Shown here: positions 11,227-23,849 of the stretch, one piece after another
Numbering within the stretch: the stretch's first letter is position 1
Layout: the number at the start of each line of letters is the position of its first letter
Origin: Moniliophthora roreri
Taxonomy: Eukaryota; Basidiomycota; Agaricomycetes; Agaricales; Marasmiaceae
NCBI GenBank assembly: GCA_001466705.2
Contig: LATX02000009.1
Coordinates: forward strand, 62,001 to 126,000
Direction of reading: 5' to 3'
Length of the DNA: 64,000 nucleotides
Notes under the pieces: model-generated
Database searches by the model: none
Told to the model about the DNA's origin: nothing
The model's input: only the letters and a program-made list of their open reading frames with translations
Position numbers and translations under genes: made by a program

Positions 11227-13584
11227 ATGGAGGCTCTGAAACTCCAGAAGAAGTTTCCTGAAGTTACTCGAGATGAGATGTTCGAACTCATCAACCGCTT
11301 CAAGTACGGTTTGAACCCCGATGCCCACGTATCTGAACTAATATGATTTCACAGTGCGATCTCGACCGATACACCTGGGCGGGTAGACAAGCAATCAGTG
11401 CTGCAAGCTTTGCAGGCTCACGGAGAGTCGTATGATGAAGCTCGTGAAACGTTGAAACACGTCAGCGTTGATGCCAGTGGCAAAGTTGAGCTGGAAGACT
11501 TTGTGGAGGTACGCTTCAACTCGTGATGCAACAATAACCGATCTATTCATCTCGCCTCGATTATCACGTTTACCAGCTCAACGTCAAGCTCAGAACGAAA
11601 GCGAAATCTGCGATATCCACAAAAGCAGGAAAGGTGACTGTGCAGGGATCCAATGCGAACGTTAGCCATACCATCAATGAGGACGAGAGGAGAGAATTCA
11701 CAAACCACATCAATTTGGTGCGTCATCCATTAATTTTTGCATTTTTTACTGAGTCTACTGCAGGTCATTGAGAACGACCCAGACATCGGCTGGCGGCACC
11801 CCATACCCACAGATACCATGCAACTCTTTGACGAGTGCAAGGATGGTCTGATTCTCTGCAAACTCATCAACGACTCCGTTCCAGACACGATTGATATGCG
11901 TGTACTTAACAAGCCCACCAGTCGCAAACCCCTTAACGCCTTCCAAATCACCGAAAACAACAACATTGTCATTACTTCGGCCAAGGCTATTGGGTGCTCC
12001 GTTGTCAACATTGGTTCCACGGATATAGCAGAAGGACGCGAACACCTCATTCTTGGTCTCATATGGCAGGTTATCCGTCGAGGCTTGCTTGCTCAGGTCG
12101 ATATCAAGCTACATCCCGAGCTGTATCGTCTTTGCGAGGAAGGCGAGACTATCGATGACTTGTTGCGGTTGACACCGGATCAAATCCTGTTGCGATGGTT
12201 CAACTACCATCTCAAAGCCGCGGGCTGGAAACGCAGGTGAGCAATACTCCTTGTACAGAACCTCCGATCTCACCAAATGGCTTCGATAGAGTGAACAATT
12301 TCAGTAAAGATGTGTGCGATGGAGAGAACTATACCGTCCTTCTGCACCAGCTAAAACCTGATGATTGCTCTTTGGCGCCCCTCAAGACATCTGATGTTCG
12401 GCAGCGAGCAGAAGAGGTCAGTCCAGCTCTCCTGATTGCTGTGCGTGACTGATATCGACTGCTTAAAGGTTTTGCAAAACGCTGCCAATATCGGCTGTCG
12501 CAAGTATCTCACCCCTTCTTCCCTCGTCGCCGGAAACCCTCGTCTCAACCTTGCCTTCGTTGCAAACTTGTTCAACACCCATCCTGGTCTTGAGCCCCTT
12601 GACGAGCAAGAAGCCAAAGACTATGGTGCTATTGAAGACTTCGACGCTGAAGGAGAACGTGAAGCCCGAGTGTTCACGCTCTGGCTCAACTCCTTGGGAG
12701 TTGAACCCGCCGTATTCAATCTTTTCGAGAACTTAAGGGATGGTATCATCATCCTTCAAGCATTCGATAAAATTCTTCCAGGTTCCGTCATATGGCGTAG
12801 GGTATCAAAGCCCAAAGAAGGTGCTGGTGCTGTTACTACCACGTATGCTGAGGGAGAAGAAGAGGAAGATATCGGTGTCACTCCTAACCAAAGCAAGCTG
12901 TCAAGATTCAAGCAGGTCGAGAATACCAACTACGCAGTAGAACTGGCAAAGCAGAATAAGATGCACATGGTTGGTATTCAGGGTGCAGACATTGTCGATG
13001 CGAACAAGACGCTGGTGCTGGGCTTGGTGTGGCAGTTGATGAGGTATGTTCGTTTTCGTTTGGTGTGATATGCTAACTGATTCACTTATTCAGAATGAAC
13101 ATCGTGCAGACTCTGTCCGCCCTTTCAGGTGCAGGTCGGCCTATTAGCGACACTGAGATGTTGAAGTGGGCCAACACAACGGCGCAGAAAGGCAACCCCA
13201 ACATTCGACCACTACGCTCGTTCAAAGATCCATCGATCACGACTGGACTGTTCTTCCTTAGTCTCGAAGAAGCGATTCGGCCTGGTATTGTCGACCCTAA
13301 CCTCATCATTGACGTGAATGAGAGTGGAGATTATGAAGATCGTAGACAGAATGGTATGACTGTTCTTATGTTGGGAGAGTGTGTTTGATTTACACCGTTT
13401 TAGCGAAACTCGCCATCTCTATCGCAAGAAAGATGAATGCCTTGATCTTCTTGGTTCCAGAGGACATTGTTGACATTCGGCCCCGTCTTGTGAGTTGACT
13501 GCCTCCTTCTTCGAGGTTCGAGGTCTCTGACTAGCCCTGAAGATTATGACATTTGTTGGAAGTTTGATGGCGATTGCTCAGTGA
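11227..13584 (+). CDS. SAC6: Fimbrin (plastin), actin-bundling protein
   Basis: Cytoplasmic actin cross-linker of cortical patches and cables. The start MEALKLQKKFPEVTRDEMFEL begins an EF-hand-type region (residues about 1-100, including DASGKVELEDF). Four calponin-homology domains follow in two actin-binding pairs: CH1 around INEDERREFTNHINLVIENDPDIG..DGLILCKLINDSVPDTID, then ENNNIVITSAKAIGCSVVNIGSTDI; CH2 from TPDQILLRWFNYHLKAAGW; CH3 from EGEREARVFTLWLNSLGVEP..NLRDGIIILQAFDKILPG; and CH4 from MLKWANTTAQKGNPNIRPLRSFKDPSITTGLFFLSLEEAIRPGIVD. The C-terminus is LTFVGSLMAIAQ. Length, about 620-640 residues, fits the family. Introns include 11,307-11,356, where a GTACGG donor joins to TGCGATC to give RFNAISTD. 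An acidic/glycine insert (GAGAVTTTYAEGEEEEDIG) lies in CH3 and is longer than I would expect for the family. Identification is secure. Confidence 0.95.
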
Positions 13585-14876
13585 AAGGAAGTGAACCAGA
13601 AGGACAATCAATTTGTATGATTTGCGGCGAGACCTCTGTGATCCACATCTTTTTTAGAGATGGTTTTCCTGTGTTAAGGGATTCTAAGTTTAAGTATAGT
13701 ACAATTACGCGCCATGGATGAATGAATACACTTCTATGTATTTCCTTTACCGATGTCGTCCTCAGGTAGAGATAGGCGCGCCTCTGAGTCCAGTCAGGAG
13801 CCCGAATAGGAAGCGCTCACATGACGTTCTGCGACGTTCCCAACACCGATGCGTCCATGAATCCTTACCATAGCATTACAAGGGAAGAATATATTAACAC
13901 AGTCGTATGATGGTTGATAGTGGTGGTGCTTTCTTTCTGGACGACGATGTAGTAAGGCTGGGGTATGGTGCGTGTCAACTCCTCGCCAGCTCTTCCCTTG
14001 TTGACGATGTTTTTGACCTGAATCGTGTCGACACCGATAAGACTACGACCTATGCAGACGTTTTTAAGAACCAGCACCTCTCTCGAAGGCTCCATCCTTG
14101 ATAAGACACTTGGAGACGCCGTAACGGTCCATGTCAAAGGGATCCGAAGCATTATCTAGGGACCACAACCTTCAGCGCTTCAGCAACGATATCCACACTA
14201 CCTTATATGTTGGGCTGGGGAAGAACTAGTATTGAGTCATATAGGAAGGTGCGTGCACCCTGTCTGTCGATTAAGTCCAAAAATAAACAGCTTACAATCA
14301 TATCTCCTTCCTCAAAACGTCCAGAACATGGAAGTTACGGACGATCCTAACACAAGCATGAAGGACCAACGATCGTAAATTGTTCGACTGGGACAGAGAC
14401 GAAGATGGAAACAAAGGTGGACTCGACTCGTTCAAGTCGCAGAGATACTTGACGAGCCATGTGCTTCCCCTTGTTTCCCTTGCTCTTTTTCTATCTTACG
14501 CAAATGCTGCATTGTAATCGGATTTCGGCTCACTATACCTATCAAAAATCAACGAGAGGACGTCGAGTGATAGCCGGGAGCTGAGTTGCGATTGGACCGG
14601 TAAGCTTCCAACTTCGCCCTTACTTATATTGACAACCATTTTGGTGCATTTTTACCCAGCGTGAATATCATCCCACCTTCTTTAGCGTAGCATTGACATC
14701 GAGGAACTTCGCCCGGAGTACGTCAACGTGTCTCTCAGAGCAGGTTAATTCATATCTGACGCAATTCTTGCTGATTTTTCTGCCAGGTTTACGCAGACTT
14801 ACCATGGTAATTCAATCGAGCCAAATCGCATAAAAGCAGAGAGGAATCAGTGGGACGAGCAGAAACAAATTGCACT
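13585..14876. other. Intergenic region with possible gene remnant on minus strand (13,868-14,250)
   Basis: About 1.3 kb between fimbrin and the P450, which is also the P450 promoter side. On the minus strand, two frames look protein-like. One reads KVVVP..DNASDPFDMDRYGVSKCLIKDGAFERG and the other LVLKNVCIGRSLIGVDTIQVKNIVNK. They are joined only across a frame change and a stop, and no family was recognised. It may be a decayed gene fragment; confidence is low. Confidence 0.25.
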
Positions 14877-17466
14877 ATGTTGGAACCCGACCGAACCCAA
14901 ATTCTTGCCGCATTGGCCGTCCTTCTATCTATCCCTCTATATGTCTTGTTCAAGCGTACGTTTGGCGTACATCCGTTGGACAAGCTTCCAGGTCCACCAA
15001 GTACATCCTGGTTGGCAGGTAGGTAACTTCGTCTTTAAGGGTGATGAACGACTCGGATCGCTGACATGAACTGAAGGGAGCTTCAAAGAGATGTTCGGGG
15101 TACACAACTGGGAATTTCAAGCAGAGATGGGATCGAAATGTCGGTATCTCGAATTACTTGGACTGCGTCGCTAACACTCAAGTTCGACTAGATGGCCCAA
15201 CATCCTCTGTTAGAGCACAGTTTGGTGTAAGACTGTTACAGTCCAGAGCATGTGATCATCGATCTTGACAATGATTGCCACAGGGAAGAATGCTATACAC
15301 TTTTGACGCAAAAGCCATGCATCATATTATGGTGAAGGTGACTATATACTTGGCTTGGGTTTTTACCTTATTACTGATATGATGGATAGGATGCCATGAG
15401 TTATGAAGAGCTACCCGGATTTCTTCAGTAGGGCCTTTTCTCTGTCATGGGAACTGTGTTGTTAACTGAACCACGCAATTTACTATAGCCAGACCGGTTT
15501 GATATTTGGTCCGGGTGTATTAGCCACGCCGTTAGGTACCCAACATCGCAGACAGCGAAAAATGTTGAATCCCGCGTTCTCTATTGCCCATATGAGGGAT
15601 CTCCGTGCGTAATTCACCTGAAAGACACCAGATGATGTGCTCAGTATTCGTTGCAGTTCCGATCTTCTATCAAGTTGTTCACAGAGTGAGGAACGACAAT
15701 TACATGAATATGCCTGACGATCTCACCTCGTTTAATGCATAGCTTGAGAATAGTATCGCTAACAAAGTCCGTGACGGCCCCCAAGAGGTATGTTCTGCGA
15801 CTGATAATGAACCGTTGAATGATATAGGTGGAACATTTGTAGATCGACATGTTGGGCTGGATGGGACGTACCGCCCTGGAGCTCATCGGGCAGTCTGGCC
15901 TTGGAGTATCTTTCGATGCATTGCAAGATGAAGAAACGGCTCATCCGTTCACAGTGGCTATGAAGCAGCTCACGTACGTTCTCCCCCTCGATCGCAATAC
16001 TGTTTTTATCGAATCTGTATCCCAACAGACCGGTTCTAACGCGGTTGGCATTTCCAATGGTTTACATCCTGCCTCACGTTGTGCATCTCGGTTCACCCGG
16101 CTTTCGTCGTTTCGTATCCCAATTCATTCCCAATCAAAACTTCAAGATCGTTCAGCAGCTTTCTGATTCCCTTTGGAAGATATCGATTCAAATCTTTGAG
16201 GAAAAGAAGAGGGCTTTGCTGATGGGTGACGAGGCTCTCAAGCAGCAGGTTGGCAGTGGCAAGGATATCCTGAGTATTTTGAGTAAGTCTGTCCTGCTGT
16301 CCTTATAGCATACTACTAATAATACCATCCTATTATAGTGAGGGAGAATATGAAAGCGTCGAGTGAAGATCGGTTGGATGAGACCGAGCTGCTTGGCCAG
16401 GTAAGTGAACGTCACCTTCTCAGGCTCGTCGTGCGACTGAACTGTGTGGTATACTAGATGTCGTGAGTATACGTTGCTAAGACAGTTATCTATTACTTAG
16501 GAGACTCCAACGCAGGATCCTGATCTTTGCAGCCTCGGATACGACTTCGGTAAGCACTTCTAGTATGTAGCGTTTACCTCGCTGACCTTCAATAGAGCGC
16601 ACTTTCTAGGACCTTAATTCTTTTGTCCTCTCATCCCGAAGTGCAGAGTAAACTACGCGAGGAAATTCAACAGGCATTCCAGAACGGTGATATATCCTAC
16701 GACGAGTTGGTTTCCTTACCATACCTTGACGCAGTCTGCCGCGAAACGCTACGTTTGTAAGTCGCAGGTCGCCAAACTGACACAAGCCTCTCATTCTCAC
16801 TTTACCTCTTCGTCAGGTATCCTCCCGCAACACATGTTGACCGAATAGCCAAACACGACACTATCTTACCTCTTGCGGTACCTGTTACCTGCCCAGATGG
16901 TTCTATCATCACCGAAGTCGCTGTTCCCAAGAACACGCAGATTTTCATATCGATCCTAAATTCGAACCGCAATTCAGCGATCTGGGGTGAGGATGCACTG
17001 GAATGGAAACCAGAGCGATGGCTGGAACCTTTACCAAGTTCGGTCACGGAAGCAAATATTCCTGGAGTGTATTCACACCTGTAGGTGCTCGTATCACTCC
17101 CTGTGGCACGACCAAGCCTGATATTTTTACGCTTAGGATGACATTCAATGGCGGCCAGCGATCTTGCATGTAAGCATCTCTTTCGGCGGTTAATGAGCTG
17201 TTCTTTGATTATCGTTCGATGTAGCGGATTCAAGTTCTCGCAGCTCGAAATGAGTATGTAACCGCTTTTCGTGATGATGTCCGTGTGCTGACGGTGTCAC
17301 AGAGGTTGTTCTCGCGCGTCTGCTTCAGAGATTTGAATTTTCGCCGAGCGGAAAGAGGATTATTTGGGAGAATACCCTTGTCACCTCTCCATTGGTCGTC
17401 GACTCTAATGGACACCACAACGGCCATCCGGAAATGCCGATCACGGTCAGTTTGATCAAGAATTAA
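14877..17466 (+). CDS. Cytochrome P450 monooxygenase (intact)
   Basis: Membrane-bound haem mono-oxygenase; substrate unknown. ATG at 14877 gives MLEPDRTQILAALAVLLSIPLYVLFKRTFG, an N-terminal anchor, then the proline hinge LPGPPSTSW. Spliced exons follow the P450 order: QHRRQRKMLNPAFSIAHMRDL (C-helix, WxxxR-like region), ILIFAASDTTS (I-helix, A-x-x-D-T-T), ETLRLYPPA (K-helix ExxR), ERWLEP (PERW), and FNGGQRSCIGFKF with the haem-ligand Cys. It ends EMPITVSLIKN, stop 17464-17466. More than ten introns of 50-60 nt interrupt it. Length is about 530-550 residues, normal for class II fungal P450s. I do not assign a CYP family. A related but inverted and disrupted copy lies at 25.2-30.2 kb, evidence of a past duplication of this locus. 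Confidence 0.92.
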
Positions 17467-17974
17467 TTTGAAGTCTGGGGCACAGGCTTGTTTGAGCGTT
17501 CAAGTCCTTCTGCGTAGTTCTATTTCATATGTATCCATTGCTTTTCCTCTGGAGTCAAACTTGAAATATTTTTTCAACCTGAGGTTCAGCCCACGCTAAT
17601 TAATGTTGTGTGATGCGATGATGTGATGCGATATACAAGATTGGACGTAAGTGCTGTACCCAAGATCATTCTTGTATATAATGGACCCAGGCTCTCTGTC
17701 CGTGAGATGGGTTTGTATCCCCCAATTTTGGGGCTTTTCGACGGTCTTCCGTTGTTAATGGAAATCTAGAATTACCGCTCGTGGCTAGGAACCAGCCCGG
17801 GACGTAGACTCGGAAACGATCACGTCCTCCTCCTACAGAGTACAATAGTCTTAAAATACTCCTTTTCACAGATGTACACTCTGTGCTACAAATCTCAATC
17901 ACTAGTCTAGTATAGACAGCCCTACAAACGAACTTCAGTACACCCGGAATCCGGTACGAGTATATGAAAGAATA

Positions 17975-18640
17975 TTACTCACCCAAAGTCTGCCCCGAAA
18001 TATGTGCATGTCTCCTTTCATCAAAAGCTGACATCACTTGCTGTATCGGCGCCGGTTTATGATACTTCCGACTCATCCAATTCTCTGATTCGTAGAACCC
18101 CTTCACTGCTTCTTGAGTCGCGTTCATGAAATCGTGAAGTGCCGCTGGCAGCTCGTTAAACCCCCCAATTGGGTCCTCGAGTTTGCGCCACTCACGGTCA
18201 AAGCCATATACTTTATGATGACTGAATCCGAATTCTGCATCGTCGTCGCGAATATGCCATGTATCGATTGGTTGATAGGTAGTTGCCCAATCTATTCTCC
18301 AATACGCGTCCTTCGGTATCTCGTCATTTTGTATGATAACTCGGGCGAGTGAAATGAAGAGGTCATAGTCCTCGTCAGACACCAAGAGAACACGACCAAG
18401 TGCGTCTATGACGACCTTGCGTGATTCATTATCCCGCAATAATGCGAGAGTGAATCTTAGTGGTTGGTCTATTGAACTGCTGGTGCTTATGATATCGATG
18501 TGGTCTCGGGTAAGCATTATACTATCAGGGCTAGGATGGGGGTTGGAGAGCGCTCTGGCATGCCATCCCGTAAGAGCGCTTGCGTTCGACAGTGGGGAGC
18601 TTTCCCTGGGGAAGTTGGTGGGTTTGGGGTCATTGGGCAT
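17975..18640 (-). CDS. Unrecognised protein, paralogue of the pseudogene at 19.1-19.8 kb
   Basis: Uninterrupted frame of 221 residues starting MPNDPKPTNFPRESS. Conserved with its neighbour are GWHARALSNPHP, a DHIDIISTSSS segment, FTLALLRDNESRKVVIDALGRVLLVSDEDYDLFISLAR, the NDEIPKDAYWRIDW segment, and LHDFMNATQEAVKGFYESENWMSRKYHKPAPI. No known domain was recognised. The end is uncertain: the last codons run into a good intron donor (GTGAGT at about 17,985), so another small exon may follow. Unlike the neighbour it lacks the hydrophobic N-terminal anchor; the corresponding stretch seems deleted. It probably arose by tandem duplication. Confidence 0.6.
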   Translation of the reverse strand: MPNDPKPTNFPRESSPLSNASALTGWHARALSNPHPSPDSIMLTRDHIDIISTSSSIDQPLRFTLALLRDNESRKVVIDALGRVLLVSDEDYDLFISLARVIIQNDEIPKDAYWRIDWATTYQPIDTWHIRDDDAEFGFSHHKVYGFDREWRKLEDPIGGFNELPAALHDFMNATQEAVKGFYESENWMSRKYHKPAPIQQVMSAFDERRHAHISGQTLGE

Positions 18641-19103
18641 TATAGCGTTTAAAGGAGACTAAAGGGCTACTCTGCCTTTAGTGAGTCAGAGGTAGGAACT
18701 AGCAGGTAAGGAGGGCACTTACGAGTCACAATGTAGGTGAAAAGAACAAGAGGCCGGCATCCTCCTCACCGTCTACCGCTATATAATTCGACGGAGTATG
18801 CATCTAATATATCATGGCATCTGCGATGCGGGATCGAAGTTGTGCATTTTGGTGCTCGTACTAAAAAAAGCTGACGATCAAGGCAACTCTAGCGTGCCCA
18901 GAAATGGAGCGTGAGTCAAGCCAAATGACAAAAAAGGGTACCCTCGGACTTCTGATGTATTACAGACTGTTAATGCCCTGGAGAAATATATTACATGTCA
19001 TCAGTAAGAGCATCAGTAAGACTAGTAACCCCAACGTTAACCAAATTTGCCAACCGTCATATATAGACCGAATCAACCTCCGCTCTTTTATTTTTCTTCA
19101 TTT

Positions 19104-19831
19104 TCATCTATCAATCCAAGCTGGTGCACCATCAGGATCAAACACCGACCATACATTCCGTATTGACGCCGGTTTGCTGTGTCTGTTGGCAAACCAATCT
19201 TCTGACTCATAGTACCCCTCTAACGCCTCTCTCGTCAGATTCATAAAGTCGTGAAGAACCTCGGGTATCTCCGCAAACCCTCGAATATGCTTTTCAAGTT
19301 TGCGCTCTGTGGAGCTAAAGCCCGAGACTTTGTACGTTCTAGGCCCCGCTGAACCCTTGACGTACCATGTGTCGCCTGGTAGACAAGACCTTCCGCCATG
19401 ATCAATATTCCAGAAGGTCTCGTGTGGAATATCATCGTTTTGAGCGATATCCCTCGCAAGCGACACAAGGAGGTTATAGTCTTTGTCCGACATCACGAGC
19501 ACACGTCCAAGGGCGTCTATTACGGTGATTCGTTATCACGGAACACTGCGAGCGTAAATCCGTTGGAATCAACCATCGAACTTCTGGTGCTGAAGATATC
19601 GATATCATTCCGGGAAAGTGTGAAATCGTTGGGGTGTGGATGGGGATTGGAGAGCGCTATTGTATGCCATCCTCGAAGAGAACCTGATAGCGTCGCGTTC
19701 CTCGGGAGCTCGAGGGTGCTAAGGAAATAAGTTCCAAAGGCTTCATGTATTTGGGTGAATCGCAGAGCTGCCAATATTGAGAGAAGCGCAAAGAGAAAGA
19801 GTCGGGGGTTTAGGTTGGGGATTACTGGCAT
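19104..19831 (-). pseudogene. Frameshifted paralogue of the 17,975-18,640 gene
   Basis: The N-terminal frame starts MPVIPNLNPRLFLFALLSILAALRF, a signal-anchor-like hydrophobic segment, and runs to FRDNESP followed by two stops at about 19,520. The continuation, VIDALGRVLVMSDKDYNLLVSLARDIAQNDDIPHETFWNIDHG, lies in another frame and runs to DPDGAPAWIDR. Aligned with the intact neighbour, the bases between GAATCAC and ATAGACGC are 7 nt shorter, which explains the shift. No intron signals rescue the frame. Either a real recent inactivating deletion or a sequencing error is possible; the rest of the protein is well kept. Confidence 0.7.
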
Positions 19832-20959
19832 GGTGGGTAAGGGAGGGGGCTAGAATACGTGGCCAACGTGGTGTCTATACTAGATTGATATGCATCGATT
19901 CCATCACGGTGATGATTACGTCGCGATGTCTGATGATCTCTTGAAATGATGTCTCGAAATCTGCTGCAGGTTCTGAAAGTTCTCAAGTTGTAGACACTTT
20001 CCGCGTTGCCTTACAAAGGCAAATGTAGTCGTGGATGTCGCAAATAGCCCAAGGAATCTAACTACACGGGATCATGAACTAGGGTTTCGCGTTCGACGAA
20101 ATGATAAACATACCTTGGACTCTCCAAAATCTTGTCTATATAATGGTCTCCTGTAAAAAGTCAAAAACCATGCAGGATTCTCCGTGCTTTAGATTTTCCA
20201 CAAAGACTTCTCGACTGATGCTATGACCGGTATGTCCAAGTTTATCCTAGACTGTACATGTTTTGGCTGGAAGTTCGAGATCCGAAAGAGGTATTTTGTG
20301 GAGTGTAGAGCTCGTGCAGGGCTAACTAGTATCCGGCGAGGAAGAGCCAGGTTACTAGCCAATGTCGGGAATATTGAGTCGGGTCCAAAATTTGCCGGCG
20401 GCATCTCCTCTAGGCTCTGCGCCATCAAATTACATACATCCACAGAGGCCTCCGACGCTACTTCGGGATGCTAATCCCACTCTCGGAGGCGCACGTGCCG
20501 CGCTAGGACCTTGCTTGTCGAATACCGTAGAATTTATCGAGTGAGATGCCAGCCTTGGACGATGTCCTACGGACTAGAACTTGAAGCTTGAAGACTGAAG
20601 CTAAAGCTGGACTGACGACGCGTAGCTCTGTTTTGTTTGCAACTATTTGTGGTGAAGGTGTGAGAAAAATAAAGCACTAATGGAGAGACCATGACAAGCA
20701 CTCCAACAACCCCGTCCCACGAATTCAACAACCCTGCTACGGAATCAGCGGGCGGGCCAGTTAGATTTCGAACGTGCGTGCTATTCATAAGTCCTCCTCG
20801 CCACAGGCATCACGATGACACAGTTAATCGGCATAGTTCCTCCCCCATTCATAGTACAAAATGTGGCTGCACGCTGTGGAGCCTTGTATTCAGTCTTCCT
20901 CCTTCTTGACTCGCTTAGGATCAAGCATACAAAATCAATACCAAGTCGCAGGAAACTGA
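19832..20959. other. Intergenic region upstream of PHO84-like gene
   Basis: About 1.1 kb, divergent promoter space between the minus-strand paralogue and the plus-strand phosphate transporter. Short frames on both strands around 20,190-20,540 carry no recognisable domain. No repeat ends were found. Confidence 0.4.
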
Positions 20960-23079
20960 ATGTCTTCACCGGAAGAAAAAAATGAGAACGGAACTCCTCC
21001 ACTCGCAGAGTATGAACGTGAAGATGCTCAGAATAGACGTCCAGCCTTTCTGCTCACCCTCACGGAAGTCAAGCTGCTGAGCATCGCGGGAGTTGGATTT
21101 TTTCTCGATGGTATGTCCTGCAACCTATTCCGTGGATTCGGACGCGCCAGCTAACGATCTTTTAGCATACGATCTATTCATTATCAATCCCGGTAGGTTT
21201 TCTGTTTTTCCATGACTAGTTTCGAAGGCAACGATGTTGCAGTATCGTTTGTATGGTGGCCGTTCATTACCTCCAAATCTCGAAGGTTTCATGAAGGCCG
21301 GTGCTAACATCGGAAGCGTCATCGGTCAATTTCTGTTCGGTGAGCACTTATCACACGTACTCGACGGCTCTTGTCTCAGTTCTTTCTCTGCTAGGCTACC
21401 TTGCCGACTCTCTCGGTCGCAAGGCCGTTTACGGAAAAGAGCTCATGCTCATCATCATTGCCACCATTCTCTGCTTAACCACACCCACCGGCCAAATCTC
21501 ACCCGACTCATGCTTAATCTACCTAGGCATGTTTCGTATCCTCCTCGGCGTAGGCGTTGGTGGAGATTATCCCATGTCCGCATCCGTTACCTCAGACCGT
21601 GCCAACCTCCGTAAACGTGGTACCCTACTCGCATACATCTTTTCCAACCAAGGATGGGGCTCGTTCATCGGTTCTTTGATGACCATCATCGTTCTGGCGG
21701 CATATAAACACACTATGAACACGGAAGGTAAAACGAGCAAGGTGGATGGCGTGTGGAGGATTATCGTGGGTGTATCCCTGGTTCCGGCTTTCGCGACGCT
21801 GTATCAGCGGTTGACGATGCCGGAGAGCAGAAGGTTTGAGGCATCGAAAAACTTGGATCAAGACCAGAATTTGTTGGAGCTGAAGAAGGCAAATGAGAGG
21901 ACGGAAGGGTTGTATGGTACTGAATCGCCCAATTCGGCTTCTACTGGAGATCTGCATAAAGAGCCCAAGGTTGAAGTTAGTGGTGTACAGTTCAACGCGA
22001 ATGAGAGTCCAGAGAAGATCGCGACGAAGAAGGAGAAGGCACATTTTAGTGGTACGTTTCGACTACCTGTTTTCGAAAACAGTTCGCTGAACGGAAACTA
22101 GAATTCATCAAGTACTTCTCCGAGTGGCGACACGCAAAGCTCCTCATCGGGACAAGTATTTGCTGGTTCCTCCTTGACATTGCGTAGGTATTTTCCGGGG
22201 TTTTTCCATTATTCCATGAGTACTAATGTGAGTACATTTGAAGCTTCTATGGTATCAATCTGAACCAAAACGTTGTCTTACAACAAATCGGCTTCGACGG
22301 TAAAACTGGTACACCTTGGGAAAAGCTATTCAACGTCTCAACCGGTGGTATCATCATTACTGCTCTGGGTTTCGTACCAGGTAGGTTCTAGCCTCGGTGG
22401 TCAAGTTCTGTAAATCAAACTCAAAGACCGCACTCATCAGGGTACTACGCTTCTATTCTAACCATCGAAATCCTCGGACGAAAATGGATCCAGATTCAAG
22501 GGTTCCTACTCGCTGCTTTATTCCGTTTGTCTATCCTCTTCCTCGTAATGTGATCTTGCGTTGACAATGCCTTTCTCTAGTGGGGATCCTCGCAGGCAAA
22601 TTCAACTCGCTCAGCCATGCATCATTCATTGTCTGCTTCACGTTCTTACAGTTCTTTTTCAACTTTGGTGCCAACACAACTACCTACGTGCGTCATCTCT
22701 TCCGCCTGTTTCCTTTTTTCGTGCCGCCTTGGTTGATGAAAACGTAGTGTTACCCAGCCGAACTATTCCCAACTCGTTTCCGTGCATTTGCCCATGGTAT
22801 CTCGGCCGCTGCAGGAAAGGCAGGAGCCATCATCTCAGCTTTGGCATTCAATGAGTTGAGTAAGGATATTGGTACACCTGCGGTGTTGTGGATATTCTTT
22901 GGATGTTGTATTCTTGGTGCTGGTGAGTATTCGCACTATCATGAATCAATATGACTGTTTGCTGATGGTGAGGATGACTAGTGTTCACGTTACTCCTGCC
23001 CGAAGTGAAGGACAGAGATCCGGATTTGGTGTTGGCAGAGGAGATAAGGGAGGCGAGGGAGAGAGCTAGGATTGGGTAG
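20960..23079 (+). CDS. PHO84: High-affinity phosphate:H+ symporter, PHO84 type
   Basis: Plasma-membrane major-facilitator phosphate importer. The N-terminus [22 protein letters not shown] is cytoplasmic, followed by a first membrane segment [21 protein letters not shown] once an intron is removed. The family hallmarks are present: [17 protein letters not shown] (MFS motif A), the phosphate-symporter signature [21 protein letters not shown], and [12 protein letters not shown] central cytoplasmic loop with [17 protein letters not shown] precedes [16 protein letters not shown], and [30 protein letters not shown] follows in the second half. The C-terminus is [20 protein letters not shown], stop 23077-23079. 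Twelve membrane segments are expected. About eight introns of 50-60 nt interrupt it. Regulation by phosphate starvation would be usual for the family, but no promoter motif was identified. Confidence 0.93.
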
Positions 23080-23230
23080 ACGCGGACTGCAGTTTTTTAT
23101 GACTTTACGATGTTATTCTGGCTTTTAGTACCGTGATAGTTCGGAAGCTTGCTGTAGACTGTATATCACTACACCCGGATTCATATACTATTCTATGTAT
23201 CAACAACGTCCGTTTCATGAGGCCGAGTAC

Positions 23231-23512
23231 AGGACCCCCGATAATAAGTGTTGATGTCGTTTTTGAACATTTGGACAAAAACTGGCCCGCCGCAGGCAGA
23301 AGCCGGATCCAGATTTGGACAAGAACAGATGTCATTGTACACTTGAATAGGTAGGTATTGGCAGTTTCTGGAATTTTCTTCGGATTTTTGGCGATTTTTA
23401 GGGGCCGTTACGCTAGTTTGGACAAAAAGAGGACCTGAAAATGGGTGTGGACAAAAACTGGCCATTTTGTCAAAATTTCCGAATGACATCCACACCTATT
23501 ATCGGGGGTCCT
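23231..23512. mobile_element. 282-bp MITE with 28-bp TIRs and perfect 8-bp target duplication
   Basis: Terminal inverted repeats begin AGGACCCCCGATAATA and extend to GATGTC on both sides (about 28 bp, two mismatches: GTGTT versus GTGTG and A versus G). The element is directly flanked by CCGAGTAC on the left (23223-23230) and on the right (23513-23520). An 8-bp duplication is the size made by hAT-type transposases. No coding capacity. Inner sequence has two copies of GGACAAAAACTGGCC, one toward each end. It sits 3' of the phosphate transporter, about 150 bp after its stop. Confidence 0.88.
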
Positions 23513-23849
23513 CCGAGTACTGTGTGCTAGGGCCATGGCCACGGCCGATAAGGAGTGGCTTTTGAGCGTCCAAATCAAGAAGCAGAGAAAATCCAGCCAT
23601 GCTAGGGCCGTTCCCTGAAGTACAATGAGCCACCACCTGCCGTCACCCCAGACACCTGATCCAACTCCGAATCATTGTCCACAAGTCAAAGCGGATAGCG
23701 ATGGGTATATATATCATTGAAAAGTGGGCTATATGACATTCTTCTAGACCACCGCCTCTTCATTTGTCCATTTCCCGCGTCTTGCTGTAACGCAGCCCCC
23801 TCCCCAACGCACCGCATATTACACAACCACTCTATACCGCTCAGTTAGC

